Assembly (NCBI GenBank): GCA_025449115.1
Contig: JAHLKC010000008.1
Span: forward strand, 186,001 to 250,000
Direction: 5' to 3'
Length of the DNA: 64,000 bases
From: Chytridium lagenaria
Taxonomy: Eukaryota; Chytridiomycota; Chytridiomycetes; Chytridiales; Chytridiaceae
In this document: positions 31,570 to 43,528 of the stretch, one piece after another
Layout of the letters: each line of letters opens with the position of its first letter
How positions within the stretch are numbered: the stretch's first letter is position 1
Program-made: the position numbers and the translations under genes
Notes under the pieces: model-generated
Databases searched by the model: none
What the model saw: the letters and a program-made list of their open reading frames with translations, nothing else
What the model was told of the DNA's origin: nothing

Positions 31570-34281
31570 TTATTCCACTACCCATTTCAACGACTGATCC
31601 GTAGGGTCACATCTTGAGCTATACATGCGAAAAAAGAAATAAAAAAAAAACAAATCATCAATACACCGCAATAAAAAAGGGGAAGTGGATAGAAAAATAA
31701 GATAGGTAGGGGGCCACTCACCTAAAAACTCAAAGTAGGGTCTAAACAATTAGCCTGGAACTCGGTGATCCACTTGTATCAAAGTTGTAAATATTCTGCA
31801 ACGATCGACTGTAAAATAATGGAAGCGAGCACGGTGACAGAATCAATTCACGCGCTGTTGCGATAGCCTGATCCAAGCAGAATCCGGATGGAACATGTCG
31901 AATATTGAGGGTTCCAAAATTACCGGCTAAAACAAAAAAAAAAAAAACCAGCGTTAGGGGTTTGATTGTCATAAGAGAGGGGGGCAGGGGACGTACCAAT
32001 GATGGTAAATTGTTTAGCAGCGTCTCCGCAGTCACCTAGGGTCACAGAATTGTCGCTGTTACCAATAAGACATTGCGTGTTGGCCACTGAGCGAATTTGG
32101 GAATTGCTCAAGGGAACTGGGAGGGGGATGGGGAGGATGCCCCACCACCACCTGCCGTCGTCGCAGAAGCACCAGGAACGGCAGAGGTGACAGCAGGCGC
32201 GGGGGAGCCTGGAGCACCACTTCCGGCAGTAGTGGCGGGAGCACCTCCGGCAGTGGTGCGACAGCACCTGTTCCAGGAGTTCCAGATGAGGCAGCGGAAC
32301 TGTTTGACGATGACGAGTCACCCGATTTCCTGAGAGCCAAGAAAACACCCACACCAGCTCCTGCGACGACAACGATTCCGACAATGATGGCGATGATGAT
32401 CCATTTTTTGTTTGAGCCGTTGGATGCAGGTTTTGGGGCTTGTGCTGTGCTGGCGTTAGGGGCGTTAGAGTAGGGTTGAATGCCGTTGTTGAATTGTCCA
32501 GCGAATCCGGTTGCAACGGGTGCTGCTGGGTTGGACTGATAAGGGTTGGATTGATAGCCGTTGGATTGTTGTGAGGCATAGGCATTGGTGGGACGGGTTG
32601 AGAAGCGTAGCCCTGAGCGGGGACTTGGGTTGGCGTGGAGAAGGCGGTGTTGGAGGTGGCGTTAGAATAACGAGAGTCGAATCCACCCTGAGGCATGACG
32701 GATTGGTTCACATTAAATGTTGCAAAGTTTTGGGCGGGTGCGTTGCTTTGGAAACGGGGGGTGGGGACGCCTGCAAAGATAAAGTTGAGTAAACATAAGA
32801 AATAATTGAGAGAGTCGGGTTTGGGGTGACGTACAGCGTTCAAGGTAGAGAGGATTGATGAATGGCAAAAGAGTTGAAGGCGGATGAATTTGAGCTGTCA
32901 AACTTTGCAGGAGGGACGGGGCTACCAGGGAGGACAGACTGGTTCACATTGAAGCTGTTAAAATTGGCTCTGGTGCCCTGGCTATCGGTTCTTAGTGACG
33001 GGGTGAGGCCGCCATATCCAGACCCATTGCTGTTATAGTTTGACGCAGCTGTTCCATTCTAAATTTTAAAAAAAAAAAAAAAGTTAGAAACGCGTTAAAA
33101 TCCTTACAAGTCTCACCGATCCCGTTCTGGCAGACGCCAGAGTCGACATGGTGCCGCCAATCATTGCTGCATCGGCAACGAGAGCATCAAGCCTTTTTGC
33201 CACAGCTTCAAATTCAGGACGCTGAGAAGGGTTCCTGTCCATGCAGTCTGCAACAAGCTGGAGCGCCACAGGGGAGAAATCAGAGGCGAGTTGTTTGAAC
33301 TGCTCATCAAACGCCATGGGACCCCTCCAACTAAAGAGTTCGGTGAGGACAACACCAAAGGAGTACACGTCGGTCGCAAACAGGAGCTGATATTTGGTTG
33401 TGGTTAAAACGGGTGTTACACAAGGGAGCAGGGGTCTAGTGAGATGTGACGCCAAAAGAAAAGAGCCGAGATTTTGAGCAAGATTTGGACACACAGTCCA
33501 TCCACGGCTCTTTTTTTTTTTTTTTTTTTTTTCCATGACATCCTTGATGTATGTATGGCATGGGTAGAGATGATGAAGGAATGTTTGTGCAAAACAAAGA
33601 AAACTGTTTCAAGATAATTACCTTTTTGTCGGCTTGAAGCTCGGGGGCCATCCATGCTGGTGTTCCTGCAGCGGTGGTCGCTCCAGAGTGCTTCTCGGCT
33701 AGACCAAAGTCTGTGATTTTGCCACGCAGTTTTCTTGATCCATCAACCTGAAGGAGGACGTTGAGGACTTTAAATCCCTGTGGAGGACCTTGAACTGGTG
33801 AAGGTACATCATACCCCTTGCAATATCCGCGGCAAGGGAGAGACGGTCAAAGACTGAGAGTTTGGGGTTCTTGGTGTAATAGTCGTAGAGGGATCCGAGG
33901 GGGAGATACTCAATGACAATACCGAATGCAAAGTTGGGGTGATCAAAAACGACACCGAGAAACCCGACGATGCTGGGATGGTGGAGCCGTGCCATGGTTT
34001 CGGCTTCCTGAATGATGAGACGACGGTCCATGGTGGCGTGTTTGAGGGTTTTGACGGCGACAGTTCCATGGTTGGCGAGGCTAGTTTGTAAAAGAGTTAA
34101 AAGAGTGGCGGGGGGAGGGAGGTAAAAGAGAGACTGATCAACAGCATAGCATGTATGAGTAATAGTAGATAGGTAGGATAGATCAACCAACTCACTTTGC
34201 CTCAAAGACTGAGCCCATACCCCCGCGGCCAATCTCCCTGATGAGGGAGACATCTGACGGATGGATGTTGAAGGAGGCCAT
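31570..34281 (-). CDS. Membrane-anchored protein kinase K3 with trefoil-like ectodomain
   Basis: Closest relative of K2. Start at 34,281 (MASFNIH...DVSLIREIGRGGMG); intron about 34,198-34,083, then NHGTVAVKTLKHATMDRR, FLGVVFDHPNF, VLHRDLK, ITDFGLAEKHSG, WMAPELQADKK, TDVYSFGVVLTELFSWRGP and MDRNPSQRPEFEAV. Linker motifs: NSFNVNQSVLP (about 32,950), NSFAIHQSSLP (about 32,865) and ATFNVNQSVMP (about 32,710). The membrane helix is at about 32,400-32,345 (WIIIAIIVGIVVVAGAGVGV). A Pro/Ala/Ser stalk and three-lobed ectodomain follow (IRSVANTQCLIGNSDNSVTL, IRHVPSGFCLDQAIATAREL), ending CDPTDQSLKWVVE. One-base shifts, each removing a C, occur near 33,760, 32,865 and 32,575. It shares a 686-bp divergent promoter region with the pseudokinase gene at 34,968. 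Confidence 0.78.
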
Positions 34282-34967
34282 CACTTGAGAGTGAGTGAGT
34301 GGATGGGGGAGAGAGTGTTGTGTGTGTGTTTGAAAGGGACCAAGGATTTATTCCTATACTGTATTTATGTATTTATTATTTCAATTATTTATTTATTTAT
34401 TTATTTAAATATATTTATCTAATAAACTGGGTAGTTTGTATTTACATCATATTACATATATCTGGAGTATATAAAATATTTAATATTTAATAATAATAAT
34501 ATTAATAATAACTAATAATTATTATGTAATATGAATTATAACAATAAATATAATTTATTTAAAGTTGTACTACATGCATGCAGAATGCTAAAGTAACACA
34601 GACTTGTATTTATGCATCAAGCCATAGCATATAGTACTGGGAGTCATGTATCCAAAATGAATACTAATCATTAATAAGAAATAAGAAAAAGTTATTTATT
34701 TCTCTCTCTCTCTCTCTCTTCTCTCTCTCTTCTCTCTCTAATAATCCATATCTCTCTTTTATTTATTTATTATTAATATATATTAATAATATTATTTATT
34801 ATTTGATTTTATTAATAACAATAATAAATAAATAATTGTCGTTTCATCAGAACCTCACACCCAAAGATAAATAAAATTAAATAAATCTTATATTTATTTA
34901 TTTATTTTATTAATTCACTAATATTGTAATCATATATTATTAACATTTTTAACAAAAAAAAACAGAG
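34282..34967. promoter_or_regulatory. Divergent AT-rich promoter region between K3 and MLKL-like gene A
   Basis: Both flanking genes start here and run outward. The segment is strongly A/T-rich with TTTATTTA-type runs and one CT microsatellite (about 34,700-34,740). Its composition differs sharply from the coding regions on both sides. A shared bidirectional promoter is possible but not shown. Confidence 0.45.
34701..34740. repeat. CT dinucleotide microsatellite
   Basis: About forty bases of alternating C and T with two phase slips, inside the divergent intergenic region. Likely a simple repeat; pyrimidine tracts also occur in fungal promoters. Confidence 0.9.
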
Positions 34968-37113
34968 ATGCCTCTTGACGGCCTCGCTCTCCTATTCAAC
35001 ACGGCAAGCGTCTTCTACACCATCTATGAGAAATGGGACCTGAAAAACTCAAACGACCAGGCCATCATCCTGCTCAAGGAACGCATCGAAACCCTCGTCA
35101 ACCAAATCTCACAGCAAGGCAATGACTCCAACGTCGTCTCTAGCGCCTTCCAATCCATGCAGGAGATTGTCCGTCGTCTTCAAGCCGCCATCTCCTCTGC
35201 TCGCATGATTGTGGAAAAGTACGCCAGTCGGAATGGATTGCTCAAAGTCGCTTGCTCCACAAAGCACAGAGACAGTCTCGCCAATGTCATGGCGGAACTC
35301 AATGGATGTGCTCATGATTTAAATCTGGTCTTTTCTCTGCGTATCTATGCCGATGCGGAATCCCCTGAAGAGAGACGTCAGAGAGAGGCTCGGTTTAAAA
35401 AAGAGATAGAGTCCATCTCTATCAACTTTAAGGCTGCCCTTCAGGACGACGGAAAGCGCTATGAATCACTCAGAAGAGCCAATGTTCAGAGTCACCGAGA
35501 GGTGAGAGAGGATTTAAAGGAGCTCAGCAAAAGCGTCAATAAGGGATTCAAAAAGACCATTGTCTCCCAAGTGAGATCCATCAACCTTTCCCAAGTCGAC
35601 GACTTTGTCACTCTTCACGAAAGCGCCTCGAGAATCGTTCAACGATGCACATTCACTGACGGCCAGCACCAACGCACCTGCATCTACAAATACATCAACA
35701 GCAGCACAAGAGACCACGTTGATCACAGAGAGGTGGACGCCTCAGAGACGGAAATGTTTTCTCTCTCTGTTCTCAGCGCACACAATTATTTCCCAAAGCT
35801 CATTGGGAAACTGGAAAAGGATGATTCCGTGGGTATCCTTGTCGAGTATGTCAGTGTGGATGGAGATGCGCTCAAGGAGCCTCTGACCCTGAGAAAATAC
35901 CTGACAGAGAATATTGTAGAGTGGAGCGAGAGGCTGAGGTTTATGAGGCAGATCATCTCGGCTGTTGCTCACATGCACAAGCACAACATCATTCACAACG
36001 GGCTTAACAGCAAGCAGATTCTCATTCGCCGTGAACCTGGTCTCCGATCATTTGTCAAGGTGAGCATTGTTTTATTCATCTTATTCTTTTGAAGATCCAC
36101 CCCCTCTCCATCCCTCGAATATCCTCTCTAGGAATACCTTTAAACTGCCAAGACTGCTTTTACCATACTAACAGAATTGGACCACAGCTGATTGACTTTG
36201 ACCACGCATGGTCCTCGGCGCTGACGACGTTCGCTCCATTTCCGACGCCATCATGCGCGTCGACGAACAACCCTACTTTTCCCCCGAAATCCTCTACGGC
36301 AACCCCGCCTCCTTCTCCAGCGACATCTACGCCCTCGGCACCATCCTCTGGGAACTCGCCTACTGCGCCATCCCCTTTGACCACTTCCCTCCCAACAAAG
36401 TCCTCAACTACGTCCTCGCCGGCAAACGCGAGGGTCTCCCCACCTTCCGTCCAACCTCCTCCGACCCCAGCGACCTCGATGGCGCACCGATGGAGCTCGC
36501 GGAAGCCATTCGGAGATGCTGGCACCAGGATCCAACCAAACGACCGACAGCCGAGGAATTGGATGAGATGTTGTTTGACGTGTACCGACTTGATATCGCA
36601 ACGTCCAAGGCTGTTGCGCAGGGACCTGTTGGGTCGCCTGGTGTACCGAGGACGGTGGAGGAATGGAGGGATCAGTATCTTCGTATTCGATCTGGGTTGA
36701 GCGCAGAAGATCTTGTCTGTGTTCGTGTTATATCGAATTTTTGGAACGATGCTCGATTACCCCCAGAGTATCTCCCTGCGGACCCGACTTATCGACGGGA
36801 CCATGCGTTAAAGTGGTTGATGCTTTCTGTTGATCATCATCAGTATGGGGGTGCGGCGTATGAGATTGGGAAATTGTATTATGGGGGGATCAAGAATGAG
36901 GAGGGGAGACGGTGGATTGCAAAGGGGGTGGAGTATGGGCATCCGATGGCGACGATTGAGATGCAGAAATATAAATTGGAGATGGAGAAGAGTGTGACGA
37001 GGGATGAGTATCGGGCTGTGGGGAAGGAGATGGAGGTGTTGAGTAGATTGAAGAGTGAGTTGACGAATCAGAAGAGAAATATTAGGAAGGGGCAGTCGGT
37101 GATGGTGCGGTGA
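34968..37113 (+). CDS. MLKL/HeLo-like protein A: helical bundle, pseudokinase, SEL1-like end
   Basis: About 670 residues. Residues 1-170 form an amphipathic helical bundle (ALLFNTASVFYTIYEKW, LLKERIETLVNQI, AFQSMQEIVRRLQAAISSAR, ELNGCAHDLNLVFSLRIYAD) of the kind found in MLKL and fungal HeLo proteins. A charged helical connector spans about 170-215, followed by a kinase fold at about 230-540. The ATP-binding Lys may be kept (CIYKYIN). The catalytic loop reads HNGLNSKQIL instead of HRDLKxxNIL, so Asp and Asn are lost, and DFG reads DFD. It is therefore a pseudokinase. The C-lobe is clear (YFSPEI, SDIYALGTILWELAY, RCWHQDPTKRPTAEELD). The last 100 residues contain a SEL1-like repeat (GGAAYEIGKLYYGGIKNEEG). 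Exon 1 is 34,968-36,059; the intron has TACTAAC; exon 2 starts at 36,188 with a one-base shift near 36,205. In MLKL the bundle permeabilises membranes; the same role here is inference. Confidence 0.78.
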
Positions 37114-37747
37114 TATGTGGGGGTTGGGAGATGGGCATTACAGCTTTCTTTTTTTCTTTCTCTATTTTCTTATTCTTTTAGAGGGTTGCTTTCCCTTTTT
37201 TAAAGGGGGGTTTTTTTTGGTGGGAAGGGGTGGGGGGGGTGGGGAATTGGGAGTAGGGTTGGCACGGGAATCATATTTCGAAATCTTTTCGTTAAGCTTG
37301 CGTTTGTTTTTGTTTTTCATTTTTCGTGTCATTCTTGACACGTACCTGTTGCAACCTTTCCTTTTAAACTCGATATGGAATCTCCTATCCCATTCCTCCT
37401 TCACACAGTCTCTTTTCTTTTTTTTATATATGATTATCTTTATAGACGTGAACAAAAAAAATAAGAAACAACCAGCCCTATTCTACTTTATTATTTATGC
37501 TGCACTGTTGTCTAATAATGACGGGGTTCCTTATCTTCCATGCCCCAAACAATAATCTGTTTCCTTTATACTGCCCTTCTCTATAAAACGATGCCTTTTT
37601 TCTAGGCTTTATTATAATCCGTCAGGTAGAATATATAAAAAAATAGAGGAAACAGTCATGAACACGTCCTCAACATTATGCGATAAAAAAAAAACAGACA
37701 TATTACGGGGATCCCATTTTCAAACCCCAAACCTCATCTCTTCTCTT
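37114..37747. other. Intergenic region between convergent genes
   Basis: 3' flanks of MLKL-like gene A and of the conserved membrane protein gene. G-rich then T-rich runs near 37,200-37,260. The open frame at 37,115-37,555 is low-complexity and hydrophobic and is not supported. Confidence 0.5.
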
Positions 37748-38676
37748 TCAACGCCACAATCCCCGTCCCCCTTCAACCTTCCACCCCTCAACCCCCAAAC
37801 ACCCCTCCAAGCCACCCCTACACCCCCGATTCACAACCCCCCCAACCCCAAACGCGGGCAAAATCCTCCCCATCCTCGCAACAGTAGCACTCACATACCC
37901 ACTCCTCACCTTCCCAAATCGATCCCCGCCCTCTGGTCGATTATACAAATCCAACCCCAACAAATGAATTGGCGTTGACACCAATTGAAACGCGCAGGGA
38001 AGGAAAAGCTGCGCTATCACGTCTGTCGTGCGTTTGGATAAGGGGGTGGATGTTGTGAGCTTTTGAGAGAGGAGTGGGGGGAGCGTGAAGGAGGCTGCCA
38101 TTGTGAGTGCGTCACGAGAGCCAAAGAGGATGTAGGAACCAAAGGGGAGGGGACGTGGGGCTGTGTTGCCAAACCATCTGGTGAGTAAACGGTCTTTCCA
38201 GATTGTGCCTGTGATGTTGGTGACGGAGGATGCGATGAATTTAGGGATGGCGGGATCTTTTTGGTCGTGGATACATAGGGATTCTACCGTGTTTGCCTAG
38301 ATCGTTGTTGTTGTTGTTTTTTTTTTGGAAATGGGAAGGGGTAAGCATTTAGAGGAGCCATGAGGGAGGCTTACAAAGAGATAGGTGGATCCGTAAACGC
38401 AGAACACGGCCATCACACTAGGTTGACGTGCGACGAGCCATGGTTTTGTCAGGAGTGTATGAAATCCTTCTTTCAAGCCATCCAACAGAGGTTGTTTTCC
38501 AGAAACGTTGGCAATGATGGAGCGATCAATGATGGCGACGGCTGAAGGGGTTTGGTTTTAGTTGAAGGAGCGGGGGGAAGCCTGGGATTGTTACCTGGAG
38601 CTACGGAGGCGGCGGTGAGGATCGCGGAGATGCAGTCTGCTAGGAGGATGGCGGGGAGAGGGGGTTTGTCGGTCAT
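37748..38676 (-). CDS. Conserved fungal membrane protein, probably mitochondrial, function unknown
   Basis: Three exons: 38,676 to about 38,596; about 38,541-38,375; and about 38,299-37,748. Joined, they read LPAILLADCISAILTAASVA, then KEGFHTLLTKPWLVARQPSV, VFCVYGSTYLF-ANTVESLC, SVTNITGTIWKDRLLTRWFG and FGSRDALTMAASFTLPP. The phrases YGSTYxxANTxES and xRDxLTxxASFxLPP recall a family of small uncharacterised fungal proteins with carrier-like membrane segments. This is memory of the pattern, not a search result. Length about 265 residues. The borders preserve frame and phase, so the model is intact. Mitochondrial location is inferred from the resemblance and is uncertain. Confidence 0.6.
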
Positions 38677-39192
38677 TGTTTTTTGTGTTTTTTTTTCTTT
38701 GGGGACGTGGGGAGATGAGGTTGGAGTTTGATGGATAGGAAGTCAGGGGTGATGAGGGTGGTTTAATGGATGTGTGGTTCCGGATGGGTTGCGGGAGACT
38801 GGGTTTGGTTTATAGGTCTTTCGTTTTTGTTGACAACCCCGATAATGACACGGCTATACTTTTTTTTTTTTTCACAAGGCATTTTGTGTACCATTGGTGA
38901 TCTTCAAATGTCACCCCAATCAACGTGTCTGCGCAAAAGGGTGGTTTTCTGGAAGGATATTTGTGTGTGATAAAAGTACAATGTCATGTTTTGAGGGTAT
39001 ACGAAACGTTAAAGAGAGGTCCTTTTGCAATAACACTAAAAATAATGCCAGAGAAATACGTAAAAACAAAGGATATAAAAATGTAACCATACACGAGGAT
39101 ATAAAAATGCCGCAAAAACCACATACCACAACAAAAGAACAAAACAACATCAAAAAAAGGCGGTATAAAACTAAAAAAACCGCCCAAATAAT
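38677..39192. other. Intergenic region without supported gene
   Basis: Promoter side of the membrane protein gene and 3' flank of the RasGEF gene. Low-complexity A-rich stretches at 39,040-39,180. No feature supported. Confidence 0.5.
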
Positions 39193-42100
39193 TCACTTCT
39201 CCCCAGCCACAAAACTCCCCATCCTCCTCAACCCCCCCATCCTATCAGGACTCCCCTTCCCGGGACTTCCCGCCCCACCTACACCCGCCCCAGGAGCAGC
39301 AGCTCCCTCCCACAAAACCCGCTCCTCCATCACCGGATAATCCTTCAAATGATTCAACACAATAGCCGTGGTCTCTCGTTCCGGTGTCTGAATGACGCTG
39401 GAATAACTCGCTGTCCTCCAAACCTCCAATTCAGCGACAACAGCGTAGAGGTCGTAGAATTTAGCGAAATGGATCGGAACCCCGTTTGACATCGGGGTGG
39501 TGGTTGGGGTTGGCGTGTCGTCGTCTTCAACGTGGGCGGGGCGGCTGAGGGAGTCGGTGGAGAGGTAGATGGGGATATCGTGGTGGATCTCAAGGAGGTC
39601 GTGGATGTATGCGGCTGATCATAAAAAAACGGTTTAATATAAACCAAGAGCGTGAATATTGAATAAGATCCTTACCGAATAAAGGTATAGCAGGTGGATG
39701 TGTCGTCTTTAACTCCATCCAGAAATTCGCGTACCCGTCCGCAGGATCCATGGTATGTTCTAAATCCTTCAATATCTCCAAATACTTGCTAGGCACTTGT
39801 TCCCAAGCCGACGTTTGTTTCATTACAGCAGGGCGACGAAGCCCGTAGATGATGGCGAACGTTGTATTGAAATTGTTGAGATCGCGACATACCTTGTTAG
39901 TGTTAGTGAGGGAGGACAGGACTTGCAGGAAAGGGGGGAGAGGCTCTTACCCTTGCAATTTTAATAAATTTCTTGAGCGCCTTTGCTTTCTTCTTCGACG
40001 AATCTTCACGCAAACAAGCGTAGCAGTATACGCCGAAACCTATTAAAAAAAGGCCAGACCATGGTCAATCTCAACTCCCCCAATTCGCACCAAACCACAG
40101 AGAAACAAGGCACTCACCAATCTAAACCAACTACAATACTCCAACAACACCTTCAACGCTACATTCTCACCACCACGTTCCCTCTTGACAGGAAGATGCA
40201 TCAAATGGAGGTAAGCGTCCGGTCGAACCTGTCTGAAAAGATCAAAATCGATCAAGGTGAGCTGTTCGGCGAACGCTTCAGCTTCCCAGAGGAGACCCCA
40301 GGGTTTGCAGGATTCGGTCGGGGCCGCACGTTTGGCGGAGAAGAGGGGGATGTATTGGGTCATGTACCAGGAGAGACGCTGATGGGATATTTTGTGTTAG
40401 AGAAAACGATGGGAAAAGGTTGAGAAGAACAATGAAATAAAATATCTCTGGTATAAAAAGACTATAACATGGTAGAGTTGAATAAAAAATAGAGAATACA
40501 AAGGCTCCAGAGAAGTCTTGCAAATACAAAGACAAAAAAAAGGAGGAAAAAAAAGAGGTATACCTGCTCTCTGATCGCCTGCGTCATCTTCTGACTATCC
40601 CCAAAACTCACTTCACTCACTTCCGCCACAAACGCCATCAACTCCCCCAACAACCCCTGATCACAATGAAAATCATGCCAATGGTTCTTGATCCATATCA
40701 ACAAACTCTTGATCGCCCTGGCCCTGAAATACTTTCGGTTCCGTTTCAAATACGCCTCCTGCTGTGGGGTCGCCTCCTCGTCAACTTCTACATTGTACCA
40801 TTCAATCAAGGAGGTCAGGACATCGAGCGCGGGGATGAAGAAACGGTAGGTTGACATGAAGACTTCGGCGTAGGAGTTGTCTGAATAGGGGTTAGAGGGG
40901 TGGAAGGGAAGGCGGGGTACCTTGGTTTAGTGGAAAGATAAGGGCGTCGATGAGGGCTTCGGCGGGTCCCGATGCGATAAACTCTGTGGCATTGTTTTTC
41001 TTTTCGTAAGTCAACGACTCTAATTTCCCGTCTATAAGAAATACACAGGAAAAACAACACCTCAATCAGTATTTTGATATAAAACCCGCCCCCTCACCGC
41101 GAAAGTTTTCGAGAATGCGATACTTGATCTCCTCGCCAGGATTTGTATCTTAGAGACAAGTCAGAAAAGTGAATGAAAGAAGGAAGGGTTTACGGGTTGG
41201 TGAATGATCTGAATTAGAGGATTGTTGTTTGAGCCATTGGGGTTTTACGGATTCGTAGCAACGCGCGGCTTGAACCATTTTATCGAATGCGGCTGGTAAT
41301 GAGTAGATTTGATTAAAACGACGAGTCACAAAGAAAGATAATAAAATGTACCTTGAGGATTGTTTTTTGTTCCAAACAAGGAGCCAAGGTCGATGGATGA
41401 TGGGAACACAGCTTCTTCAAGTCCTTCGTTCCTAAAGAAATCTGGAAAATAAGGTAATTATAAGTGTCAAAGAACTAACAAACAAACAAGAGAAGTTAAG
41501 GTATACATACCCATAGTAGAATCTTTCATCTTGGACCCTTTCCTTGGAGATTTGTCTGGGTCATTGGACGGCGAAGTCAGACTCATAGTACTCGCCTTCC
41601 TCCCACCCTTCCTCATCCCAACGCCTCCACTTATATTAAGCGCAGGATGTGTCGACAGCGTCGCAGTAGACCCTCCACTCCCGATCGCAGAAGCCAACCC
41701 TCCATTAGTCCCAGCTCTCTCCCCACCCTCAGGAACATGTCCACCCGCCGGCGACGAGGCAGCAGATGTATTCCCGCCACCATTCCCACCGATGGAAAAC
41801 TTTTGCGGAGACATGGGGTCATCCCCCGACGCGGTGATGGTGGAGGGTTTCCGCTTGGAGGCTGCACCAAAACCAAACAGATCGGCGGCTGTGGATTTTC
41901 CGACGCGAGACGGTGTAGCGACGGACGACATGGACGCGGATGGAACGATACGCGTTGGTGACGAGTTGGACGATGGTCCTGATGGCGTGTTGGAGGATGG
42001 GGAAAGCGAGAACGTGGACCTTGCTACAGGCGAGGAAGGATTCGAGGGGTCGTCTTCTTCCGATCCTCTCTTGGGTGTGAGAGGAGATGCACCGAGGGCG

Positions 42101-43139
42101 GCGGCTGCGTTGAGGGCGAGCGCGGAACCCGAATAACTGGATTCGAATTTCGATCGGTTCTTTGTGACGGAGGATTGCATGGCGAGGTGTTCCATGCTCT
42201 CGTGGTGACGTTGGCCGAGGGGCGCTCCGGCAAGGTTCCCAACGGCCCCTGGGGCTGGAGGCATGGTAGGGTCCCCACCTCCACCACCTTCCTCGTTCAC
42301 CATAGATATTCGTTTTCGGCTTGTGGCGGTAGTTGTAGCGCGACGTTCCGTTCGCATCGTGGCCACACCGCCACTCCCCCCACCGTCTGAGTCAGTATAC
42401 CCAACGTCATCAAGCTCGTCCCCAGATCCACCCATATAACTTCCACGATGTTTAGGTTTCCGTGTGAGTGGGGTCGACGATTCACGGTCAGAACCACTGT
42501 CAGGCAACCCAGAGCCACCGCGGATTCTGGACATGGAGACGGCGGCGACTGCAGCTGGGGAAGCCCAGGCTTGATCGGTGACGGAAGGGGCGTGAGTGGA
42601 GGCGACAACGGATTCGGGACGACGTTTTCGACCGGCCTTTCCTGCGGCTCGTTTTAGGGAAGGGTCCGAGGGTCTGTGGAAAGGGGGGAGGCGAGGGAGG
42701 ATAAAGAGCCGCCGATCATGTTTGAGGCGAGGGAGCCGTTTGAGGCTGTGGGTGAGGAAGGGGTGACGACGGTGAGGGGACGTGGTTTGAGTTGTTGGGA
42801 TTGTTCTCTAGATGGGGAGGTTACTGATGACGATGTTGTTGTTGCTGCTGCTGCAGAGGTTGGTGAGGGAGTCGTTGCTGCTGTGACTGCCGTAGATGGA
42901 GCAGAGGGTGATGCCGTTGCTGGAAGAGGAGGAGGTTGAGGACGTGATGGACTGGTGGTTGTTGCATTATTTGAGGGCACCGCGTGTTGCTTCTTGATCA
43001 CTCCTGCTGAGGAAGAAGGGTCGCTAGCACTACTTGCAGCAGCAGTAGCAGTAGGTGAGGTGTCAGTAGGAACGTTGTTGCTTTGAGCATTAGCTCTATG
43101 AGGAGGTAGAGGTGGTGGAGGTGGTTGTGATGGCGACAT
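39193..43139 (-). CDS. Ras guanine-nucleotide exchange factor (REM and CDC25 domains)
   Basis: Activator of Ras-family GTPases. The N-terminal half (43,139 to about 41,510) is a Pro/Ser/Ala/Thr-rich, probably disordered region with one frame break near 42,655. Small exons follow. The REM (RasGEFN) domain lies at about 41,100-40,580 (GPAEALIDALIFPLNQ, EVFMSTYRFF, SLLIWIKNHWHDFH). The CDC25 catalytic domain spans about 40,380-39,390: AEQLTLIDFDLFRQVRPDAY, then NNFNTTFAIIYGLRRPAVMK, AWEQVPSKYLEILKDLEHTM, HPPAIPLFAAYIHDLLEIHH, and PIHFAKFYDLYAVVAELEVW. This order and these motifs define the family. The substrate GTPase cannot be told. It shares a 389-bp divergent promoter region with MLKL-like gene B. 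Confidence 0.88.
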
Positions 43140-43528
43140 GCTGATTGATTGATTGAATTGATGTGTATAATAGTAAATAGTAAATATATATAGAGAAGAA
43201 TGGGATGGGGGATGGGATGGATGGATGGAATAATGTCGTTTTTGTATTTATTTATTTTATTAATTGAATAAACAATAGTTACACAAACAAGTCCATAGTC
43301 GTTGTATATAGTCTGTATGAATTGAATACAACGACAGAAATTGAATTTTTATCTTTAATATTTATAATTAATTAATTAATTATTATTTATTACATCCACA
43401 TTGAATACAACACATCCACTTAAATACATCATCCACTTATACACATACGACACAGTACACCCCATACACAGCCATCATACATACCCATACACAGACTTAC
43501 GTTATCTGATTCAAAACAAACATAAACC
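43140..43528. promoter_or_regulatory. Divergent promoter region between RasGEF and MLKL-like gene B
   Basis: Contains a GGATGGGATGGATGG-type short repeat at about 43,200-43,230 and an AT-rich core at about 43,340-43,400. Both flanking genes start here. The arrangement parallels the divergent region upstream of MLKL-like gene A. Confidence 0.45.

Noticed and set aside
25115..34281. Ricin-type toxin genes
   Set aside because: Only the lectin-like trefoil pattern is present. There is no N-glycosidase A-chain, and the domain is tethered behind a membrane helix of a kinase.
37115..37555. Hydrophobic plus-strand frame after MLKL-like gene A
   Set aside because: Low-complexity Phe/Leu/Gly text from T- and G-rich 3' flank, with no start context or homologue.
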